Assembly: GCF_001723055.1 (NCBI RefSeq)
Contig: NZ_MDCR01000114.1
Location: 1 to 64,000 of the forward strand
Reading direction: 5' to 3'
DNA: 64,000 nt
From: Streptomyces niveus
GTDB lineage: Bacteria; Actinomycetota; Actinomycetes; Streptomycetales; Streptomycetaceae
Shown here: in pieces, positions 58,409 through 64,000 of the stretch
Numbering within the stretch: the first letter of the stretch is position 1
How the letters are laid out: every line of letters starts with the position of its first letter
Translations under genes and position numbers: made by a program
Notes under the pieces: generated by a model
What the model was told of the DNA's origin: nothing
The model's database searches: none
Seen by the model: the letters and a program-made list of their open reading frames with translations, nothing else

Positions 58409-59034
58409 GTCTCATCCCTCAGCGTGCCCGACGCCGCGGGCGCCGCACTCTCCGCCCGGCTTCCCGAGGTCAACTGCTCGGCCAGACGCTTCAACCCCCG
58501 ATAGGCGGCCGTCCGAACCGCGCCCGCCCGCTTGCCCAACACCCGTGCCGTGGCGGGTCCGTCCAGCCCCACCACCACCCGCAACAGCACCGCCTCCGCC
58601 TGGTCCGGCGGCAACCCGACGATCTGTCTCAGCGCCCACTGTGTCGACATCGACTCCAGCACCGAGTCCACCGTGTCCCCCCGCGCCGGCAGCTCCAGGA
58701 CGTCCAGTTCGAGGAGCGACGTCTGTGGCCTTCGCTTCTGCCTGCGAAGGTGGTCCAGCGCCCGGTGTCGCGCGATGGTCGCCGTCCAGCCACGAAATCC
58801 CGCGCCGTCGCCCCGAAAACGCCCCAGGTCCCGGGCGATCTCCAGCCAGGCGTCCGAGGCGACATCCTCCGCGTCGTCCCCGACCAGCCCGCGCAGATAT
58901 CCGAGGAGCCCTGGATGTACGAGCCGGTACGCCGTCGCGAAGGCGTCCTCGTCCCCCTGCTGAGCAAGCGACACGGCACTCCCCAGCTCCACGTCGGACG
59001 CATGCGTACGACGCTGATCCCCACCCCTACCCAC
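58405..59034 (-). CDS. ECF-type RNA polymerase sigma factor
   Basis: A 209-residue sigma-70 family protein from the GTG at 59034. Region 2 is AFATAYRLVHPGLLGYLRGL, then AEDVASDAWLEIARDLGRF and WTATIARHRALDHLRRQKRR. Region 4 is LRQIVGLPPDQAEAVLLRVV and ATARVLGKRAGAVRTAAYRG. No other sigma regions are present. It is coupled to the putative membrane anti-sigma, the usual arrangement. Its signal and target promoters are unknown; the downstream DUF4328 gene is a possible target. Confidence 0.9.
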   Translation of the reverse strand: MGRGGDQRRTHASDVELGSAVSLAQQGDEDAFATAYRLVHPGLLGYLRGLVGDDAEDVASDAWLEIARDLGRFRGDGAGFRGWTATIARHRALDHLRRQKRRPQTSLLELDVLELPARGDTVDSVLESMSTQWALRQIVGLPPDQAEAVLLRVVVGLDGPATARVLGKRAGAVRTAAYRGLKRLAEQLTSGSRAESAAPAASGTLRDET

Positions 59035-59269
59035 ACATGCCTCTTCGATCGTCCAGCGTTCTTCCCCCTCCTCACAGCGCTACGCCGCACAGAAACGTCA
59101 CAGCCTGCGGAACTCTCGTCCGAGAGCCGTTCCTTCCCCTGACCAAGCGAGACCGCGTCCTCAAACGTCACAGCGAAAACCGGAGTTGGGGGGAAGCCCG
59201 CACTGCCGTCCGCAGGTGCGAGGACCAAGTCCGGGTACAGTCCGTGCCCATCAGATCCACGGAGGACGC

Positions 59270-59872
59270 ATGACTACTGATACGTCGGTGAAGTTGACCT
59301 ATGTCGTGACATGGCGGGAGATATCTGAGGGACTGAAGATGCAGATGCGGCACAGTCCGGTCGGACGGTGGTGCTACCGCGTCCTGTGGGGTCTGTGCGC
59401 GATTCTCGCCTTGCTGTCCCTGGCCAACCTGTTGACCGGGGGCCTCGACGCCGCGGGCCTGGAGGTGTGGAGGTTTCTTCTGATCGCCTGCCTCCTCGTG
59501 ATAGCCGTCCGCTGGCTGACGGCTCTGGCCCTGCTCGCCTACGCCCGGCATCTGGGCGAACACCGCGTGACAGTCGACGCGGACGGGATCAGTACCGTTT
59601 CCGAGCGGCACACGCATCAGACCAACTGGGGCTTCTACGGGCGCAGCGCCGAGAGCCGCCGGGTATTCGTGCTGCTCACCCCGGACGTGTGGGGAACCGG
59701 GTTGATGGTGCTCCCCAAACGCGGTCTGAGTGACCCGCAGGACTCCGAACGACTGCGGTCGCTGATCACCGAGCATCTCGCAACCGGGTCACCGCGGCGG
59801 TCGGCCCGCGGTTCCCGGGACGAGTCACACACTCCCGCCTCAGACCCGTACACCGAGCGCCAAGAATCATGA
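59270..59872 (+). CDS. YcxB-like membrane protein
   Basis: A 200-residue protein from the ATG at 59270 (GGAGGACGC upstream). Two adjacent helices (about residues 33-55 and 60-85: VLWGLCAILALLSLANLLTG, FLLIACLLVIAVRWLTALAL) separate an N-terminal strand region (VKLTYVVTWREISEG) from a cytoplasmic beta domain (HRVTVDADGISTVSERHTHQ, WGFYGRSAESRRVFVLLTP, GLMVLPKRGLSD). This is the layout of YcxB-like proteins of unknown function. It stands alone between divergent and downstream genes. Confidence 0.75.
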   Translation: MTTDTSVKLTYVVTWREISEGLKMQMRHSPVGRWCYRVLWGLCAILALLSLANLLTGGLDAAGLEVWRFLLIACLLVIAVRWLTALALLAYARHLGEHRVTVDADGISTVSERHTHQTNWGFYGRSAESRRVFVLLTPDVWGTGLMVLPKRGLSDPQDSERLRSLITEHLATGSPRRSARGSRDESHTPASDPYTERQES

Positions 59873-60097
59873 ACGAGGCTTCGTCACCGCGTGATCGGGC
59901 GCCCGGCCGACCGAACCAGCCGTAACACGAGGCGGCAGTCCAGGTAGGCGTCTGAGGCAGTTGGTGGCGATCTGTCCGGGGAGACGGTCGCCGGCCGGTG
60001 GCCGTTGACGGCTGTGCCGCGCGCGCCTACGTTGCCCTCACCCGTACGCCGGACATGTGCCGGTCATGACGGATCCCGAGGCCATGAGGGCAGGGCG

Positions 60098-61087
60098 ATG
60101 AAGGCAGTGCTCCAGGAGCGGTTCGGGCCGCCGGACGTCCTGCGGCTGGAGGAAGTCGACCGGCCCCGGGCCGGGGCCAGCCAGGTGCTGGTACGTGTGC
60201 ACGCCGCCGCGCTCAACCCGTACGACTGGCACATGATGCGCGGCGACCCCTACGCGGCGCGGCTGACGGGCGGCATGGGGCTGACCCGTCCGAAGTGCCG
60301 CGTGGCCGGTATCGACGCGGCCGGAGTGGTGGAGGCTGTCGGAACCGGCGTGGGCGGACTCCCGCCCGGCACCCCGGTACTGGGTTTCTGCGAGGGGGCG
60401 TTCGCCGAATACGCGTGCGCCGCGGCGGAGTTGCTGGTGCCGAAGCCCGAGCGTCTGTCCTTCGAGGAGGCAGCGGCCACGCCGATGGCAGCGGTGACCG
60501 CCCTGCGCGGCATCCGGACGGTGGGCCGGGTCCGGGCCGGGCAACGGGTACTGGTCAACGGGGCGGGCGGCGGCGTGGGCACCTTCGCCGTACAGATCGC
60601 GGTCGGCCTGGACGCGGAGGTCACCGGGGTGTGCAGCGCCGGCAGCATCGAAATGGTGCGCTCGCTGGGCGCCACGCACGTCGTCGACCACCGCCGCGAG
60701 GACTTCACCGACAGACACGCTCGCTACGACGTGATCCTGGACAACGTGGGCAACCTGCCGCTCGGCCGGCTGCGTCGGGCGCTCACCCCGACCGGAGTCC
60801 TGGTGGCCAACGGCGGCGGCTCACCCGGCCGGGTGTTCGGGGCGATCGGCTCCACGCTGAAATTGGTCGCGGTCAACGCCGTCGCCCGGCACAGCCTGCG
60901 CCCGATCATCCCGGCGACCCCGAGCGGTCCGGCCCAGGAAGATCTGCTCGCCGTGACCACGCTCATCAACGACGGTCAGGTCACCCCCGTAATCGGCCGG
61001 ACCTACCCCCTGACCGACACGGCCGAGGCCATGCGGCACATGGAGGAAGGCCACTCCCACGGCAAGACCGTGATCACTGTGCACTGA
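60098..61087 (+). CDS. Zinc-free quinone oxidoreductase-like MDR protein
   Basis: A 329-residue medium-chain dehydrogenase/reductase from the ATG at 60098 (AGGGCAGGGCG upstream). It starts AVLQERFGPPDVLRLEEVDR and contains LVRVHAAALNPYDWHMMRGD, AGIDAAGVVEAVGTGV and the nucleotide motif VLVNGAGGGVGTFAVQIAVG. The structural zinc cysteines are absent, as in QOR-type NADPH reductases that act on quinones or enones. It is monocistronic, and its substrate is unknown. Confidence 0.88.
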   Translation: MKAVLQERFGPPDVLRLEEVDRPRAGASQVLVRVHAAALNPYDWHMMRGDPYAARLTGGMGLTRPKCRVAGIDAAGVVEAVGTGVGGLPPGTPVLGFCEGAFAEYACAAAELLVPKPERLSFEEAAATPMAAVTALRGIRTVGRVRAGQRVLVNGAGGGVGTFAVQIAVGLDAEVTGVCSAGSIEMVRSLGATHVVDHRREDFTDRHARYDVILDNVGNLPLGRLRRALTPTGVLVANGGGSPGRVFGAIGSTLKLVAVNAVARHSLRPIIPATPSGPAQEDLLAVTTLINDGQVTPVIGRTYPLTDTAEAMRHMEEGHSHGKTVITVH

Positions 61088-61136
61088 CGCGCTGCCTGGT
61101 GCTGGGGCTGCCTGGCGCCGGGTCCTTCCGACACGG

Positions 61137-61841
61137 TCAGGCAGCGGTGGCACGAGAGGCCGCCACCGCCCGGCCACGCTCGGATTCCGGGAACCGCCGC
61201 AGCAGTTCGCGCAGTTGCGGTGCCGGGGTGTTCGCGCCGAAGACCGGGGTGCCGGGCTCCATGCGTACACCTTCGGCGAGCGCTCCGGCCTCGACCGGAT
61301 CGAAGCCGAGGGCATCCACCAGCGCGGTGACGGTGGCCACGGCCTGGGGTTCGTCCCCCGCGACGGCGATGGCGCGGCGGCCCGGCGCCCCCGTGGTGAG
61401 ATCCGGGCGGGCGCCGTCCTCCAGGTCGTGATAGCCCATGTGGTTGAAGGCTTTCACGACGCGGGAGCCGGGCAGGTGCGCCTGGACGAGTTCGCTGGAG
61501 GAGGTGCGCGGGTCGGTGAGGTCGTCGCGGATTCCGTCCACCTCCCACCAGTAGTTCATCGCGTCGACGACGAGCTTGCCGCGCAGTGCCTCCACCGGGA
61601 CGCCGCGGTACTTGCCGAGTGGCAGGGCGAGGATGACGAGGTCCGCCTCGGCGGCGGCCTGTTCGGCGGTGACGGGCTCGGCGCCGGGGGCGAGGACCTC
61701 CACGGTGAGGGCGATGCGCTCCGGCGCGCCCGAGCCCGCGATCCGGACCCGGTGGCCGGTCGCGACGGCGAGGCGGGCCAGCACCGTGCCGACCTTGCCC
61801 GCGCCCAGGATGCCGATCGTCGCGAGAGGGCGAGTGCTCAT
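61137..61841 (-). CDS. NADPH-dependent F420-reductase-like protein
   Basis: A 234-residue Rossmann protein from the ATG at 61841 (AAAGGAG upstream). It has [52 protein letters not shown] and [17 protein letters not shown], which follow F420-dependent NADP reductase (Fno-like, F420_oxidored) proteins. It may pass hydride between NADPH and F420 or act on a related substrate. It is the third gene of a minus-strand redox operon, 40 bp after an LLM flavin enzyme. Confidence 0.8.
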   Translation of the reverse strand: MSTRPLATIGILGAGKVGTVLARLAVATGHRVRIAGSGAPERIALTVEVLAPGAEPVTAEQAAAEADLVILALPLGKYRGVPVEALRGKLVVDAMNYWWEVDGIRDDLTDPRTSSSELVQAHLPGSRVVKAFNHMGYHDLEDGARPDLTTGAPGRRAIAVAGDEPQAVATVTALVDALGFDPVEAGALAEGVRMEPGTPVFGANTPAPQLRELLRRFPESERGRAVAASRATAA

Positions 61842-61881
61842 TGCGTACTCCTTTGCTGCGGTCAACCGCGGTCAACCGCGT

Positions 61882-62925
61882 TCAGTCGGCCAGTAGTTCG
61901 CGGACCTTCGGGATGACCTCGGTGCCGTACAGCTCGACCGCCCGCAGCCGGGCGCTGACCGGCTGGGCGCCGCTGGTGTAGACGAGGTCGAACCGGCCGA
62001 CGCCGAGCTGCCTGATGGTGGCGGCCATCTTGCGGGCGACGGTCTGGGGGGAGCCGACGTACATCGAGCCGTGTTCGACCTCGGCCTCGTACTCGCTCAG
62101 GGTGACCGGCGGCCAGCCGCGCAGGGCCCCGATCGTGTCCCGGACGATCCTGTAGTGCGGCCAGTGCAGGGCACGGGCCTCCTCGTCGGTGTCGGCGACG
62201 AACCCCGGGGAGTGCATGCCGACCGGGTGCACGGTGGTCCCGAACTGCTCGGCCGCGCGCCGGTAGAGGTCGATGTAGCGGCTGAAGCGGGACGGGTCGC
62301 CCCCGATGATCGCGAGCATGAGCGGCAGCCCGTAGCGCGCGGTACGGATGACCGACTGCGGGGAGCCGCCGACCCCGACCCAGGTGGGCAGGCGTCCGGA
62401 CTCGGTCTTGGGGAAGACGTCCGCGTTCCGCAGCGAGGGGCGCTGGCTGCCGTCCCAGGTGACCGGCTTCTCGTCCAGCAGCTGGACGAACAGGTTCAGC
62501 TTCTCCTCGAAGAGGACGTCGTAGTCGGCCAGGTCGTAGCCGAACAGCGGGAACGACTCGGTGAACGAGCCCCGGCCCAGGATGACCTCGGCGCGACCGT
62601 TCGAAAGCGCGTCCAGGGTCGAGAACCGCTGGTGGACACGGACCGGATCGTCCGAGCTGAGCACCGTGACACCGGAGGCGAGCTTGATCCGTTCGGTACG
62701 GGTGGCGATGCCCGCCAGCACCGTCTCGGGCGTGGAGACGGCGTACTCGGGCCGGTGGTGCTCGCCGAGCGCGAGCGCGTCGACCCCGATGGAGTCGGCG
62801 AGCACGGCCTCGTCCACAACCTGCCGGATCGCGCGGGCGTAGGAGACGGGACGGCCCTGGTCGTCCTGGGGGACGTCGCCGAAGGTGTCGAGACCGAAGA
62901 GGACGTCGAGCGGGGCGGCGGACAT
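61882..62925 (-). CDS. LLM-class flavin-dependent oxidoreductase
   Basis: A 347-residue luciferase-like monooxygenase. The TIM-barrel elements are DVLFGLDTFGDVPQ, LALGEHHRPEYAVSTPETVL, IKLASGVTVLSSDDPVRVHQ, GRAEVILGRGSF, PTWVGVGGSPQSVIRTARYG and VGSPQTVARKMAATI. Such proteins use FMN or F420 with oxygen or hydride transfer. Together with the F420-reductase-like protein it suggests a small flavin/deazaflavin redox unit. The DoxX gene lies 65 bp before it, and a divergent TetR gene probably controls all three. Confidence 0.88.
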   Translation of the reverse strand: MSAAPLDVLFGLDTFGDVPQDDQGRPVSYARAIRQVVDEAVLADSIGVDALALGEHHRPEYAVSTPETVLAGIATRTERIKLASGVTVLSSDDPVRVHQRFSTLDALSNGRAEVILGRGSFTESFPLFGYDLADYDVLFEEKLNLFVQLLDEKPVTWDGSQRPSLRNADVFPKTESGRLPTWVGVGGSPQSVIRTARYGLPLMLAIIGGDPSRFSRYIDLYRRAAEQFGTTVHPVGMHSPGFVADTDEEARALHWPHYRIVRDTIGALRGWPPVTLSEYEAEVEHGSMYVGSPQTVARKMAATIRQLGVGRFDLVYTSGAQPVSARLRAVELYGTEVIPKVRELLAD

Positions 62926-62990
62926 GACGGACTCCGTTTCGGAGGAGGAACTGGGCAGGGGGTGAATGCCTTCGGGCGCCTTCGGGCGGC

Positions 62991-63362
62991 TTACCAGGCG
63001 TACGGGCCGAAGCGGCCCCAGGCGATCACGATCGCGACGGCGAGCAGGACGATGTTGACGCCGACGTTCGGCCATTCGCCGCGGCGGGCGTGGATGACCA
63101 CCGCACCGATCATGATCAGTGCGACGCCGACGGCCGCGAGGGGCGTGAGCACGGTGGCGATGCCGGTCGCGGCCGGGAGGATCAGGCCGAGCGCGGCCAC
63201 CACCTCCAGTGCGGCGATGGTCTTGACCTGGCCCGCGCTGAAGCTCTTCGCCCAGGCCATCGACTCGGCGGTCTTCTCGTAGGGCTGGGCGAGCTTGCCG
63301 CCGCCGGCGGCGAGCATCCCTGCGGCGAGCACGGCTTGCAGGATCCAGAGGAAGACATTCAT
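62991..63362 (-). CDS. DoxX-family small membrane protein
   Basis: A 123-residue protein with four helices (VFLWILQAVLAAGMLAAGGG, IAALEVVAALGLILPAATGI, VLTPLAAVGVALIMIGAVVI, VGVNIVLLAVAIVIAWGRF) and the family block GGGKLAQPYEKTAESMAWAK. DoxX-like proteins are linked to redox and oxidative-stress functions, and some interact with flavin enzymes. It is the first gene of the redox operon. Confidence 0.85.
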   Translation of the reverse strand: MNVFLWILQAVLAAGMLAAGGGKLAQPYEKTAESMAWAKSFSAGQVKTIAALEVVAALGLILPAATGIATVLTPLAAVGVALIMIGAVVIHARRGEWPNVGVNIVLLAVAIVIAWGRFGPYAW

Positions 63363-63585
63363 GTCGGAGTCCGATTCGTTCGACGGAAGTTTGAAGGGAG
63401 ATCGAGGGAGATCGACGGGAAGGGATGCGGCCGGCGCCGGGCGCCTCGGTACCGAGCGCTGCGACGGAGGGTGCAGAGCCCGGGGCGAGGAGCCGGTGGC
63501 GAAGCCTCGGACAGCTTAAGCGGACTTCACCCCGTTTATATTCCGGTCGGCCGGACAGATCGCGAAGCGGGGATAGATTTGCCGC
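63363..63585. promoter_or_regulatory. 223-bp divergent promoter region of the DoxX operon and TetR gene
   Basis: It holds an AT-rich TTTATATT at about 63535-63542 and an imperfect palindrome TTCCGGTCGGCCGGAC (about 63541-63556) just upstream of the TetR gene. That is a reasonable TetR operator and -10 region. No gene is evident. Confidence 0.45.
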
Positions 63586-64000
63586 ATGGACCGAACGCCC
63601 CTGCCTCTTGGACGGCCCCGCGCCGAGCGCGCCGACGCCGCCCGCAACCGGGAGCAGCTCCTGGCGGTGGCCCGCGAGATGGTTGCCGAGCTGGGGGCGG
63701 ACAAGGTCACCATGGACGGCCTCGCCGAGGGCGCCGGTCTGGGCAAAGGCACCGTCTACCGGCGCTTCGGCACCCGCGCCGGCATCTTCCACGCCCTGCT
63801 CGACGACGACGAGCACGCCTTCCAGCGCGAGGTCCTGGCCGGGCCGCCTCCGCTCGGCCCCGGCGCGAGCCCCTTGGCGCGACTGGCCGCCTACGGCCGG
63901 GCCCGTATCGCCTTCCTCACCGCGCACATCACGATCGTCCGCTCCGCCCTGGACCACCACCGGGCTGTCCCCGCCGAGGGTGGCAGCGCCTTCACCCAGG
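63586..64000 (+). CDS. TetR-family regulator (3' end outside window)
   Basis: The visible 138 codons from the ATG at 63586 include a standard TetR helix-turn-helix: REQLLAVAREMVAELGADKV then LAEGAGLGKGTVYRRFGTRA, and the start of a ligand domain (LAAYGRARIAFLTAHITIVR). The stop is beyond position 64000. It is divergent from the DoxX/LLM/F420-reductase-like operon, which it probably represses. Confidence 0.88.
   Translation, partial: MDRTPLPLGRPRAERADAARNREQLLAVAREMVAELGADKVTMDGLAEGAGLGKGTVYRRFGTRAGIFHALLDDDEHAFQREVLAGPPPLGPGASPLARLAAYGRARIAFLTAHITIVRSALDHHRAVPAEGGSAFTQ

Overview
The window is chromosomal DNA from a high-GC actinobacterium, almost certainly a Streptomyces. The coding sequences have the extreme third-position GC of that genus. 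Starts are often GTG, operons are packed with ATGA/GTGA/TGATG overlaps, LAxTG-type sortase signals are present, and there is a near-perfect DmdR-type iron box. I see no rRNA, tRNA, CRISPR array, transposase or integrase.

Region 1 (1-9.9 kb) is a minus-strand phosphate-transporter-like (Pst) set. PstC and PstA permeases are followed by two large binding proteins, each with a low-complexity stalk and a C-terminal membrane helix. Further on come a secreted PstS-like protein and a sortase-anchored surface protein. No PstB ATPase is encoded. Two PHO-box-like 11-mers lie upstream of pstC, next to a small DUF1508-type gene framed by a perfect 17-bp inverted repeat.

Region 2 (10-23.5 kb) holds a TerD protein behind a palindromic operator candidate and a large sortase-anchored protein with a PD-(D/E)xK-like nuclease signature. 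It also holds a flavin-based electron-transfer operon (ferric-reductase-like flavocytochrome, FMN-binding protein, ApbE) with a divergent two-component system. An iron-siderophore uptake locus (two FecCD permeases and a divergent lipoprotein around the iron box) and two uncharacterised coupled genes complete the region.

Region 3 (23.5-28 kb) has a saccharopine-dehydrogenase-like oxidoreductase with a divergent GlxA-type AraC regulator, and a DHA2 drug transporter with a divergent AraC regulator.

Region 4 (28-49.3 kb) is a biosynthetic gene cluster and the most interesting part of the window. A tightly coupled minus-strand operon encodes a GNAT-like protein, an extended SDR, a fatty acyl-AMP ligase, an ACP, a KS-AT-ACP polyketide synthase with no reductive or thioesterase domain, a fused class III aminotransferase/acyl-ACP-reductase, a SRPBCC protein, a membrane fatty-acid desaturase and an atypical P450. 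A PhzS-like flavin monooxygenase follows. Divergent from it is a FabH-ACP-KS unit, then an MMPL exporter and a TetR repressor with three related operator-like palindromes. My inference is that the cluster loads a fatty acid on ACP, extends it by about one C2 unit, releases it reductively as an aldehyde and transaminates it. The product would be a modified, exported long-chain amine (an amino-lipid or sphingoid-like base).

Region 5 (49.3-64 kb) contains a beta-carbonic-anhydrase-like protein lacking the dyad arginine and a cell-envelope locus (D-Ala-D-Ala carboxypeptidase, CseBC-like two-component system, secreted PGRP/FG-GAP amidase). It then carries a DUF4328 membrane protein, an ECF sigma factor with a coupled membrane protein, a YcxB-like protein, a quinone-oxidoreductase-like enzyme, and a small redox operon (DoxX, LLM flavin monooxygenase, F420-reductase-like protein) with a divergent TetR gene cut by the window end.
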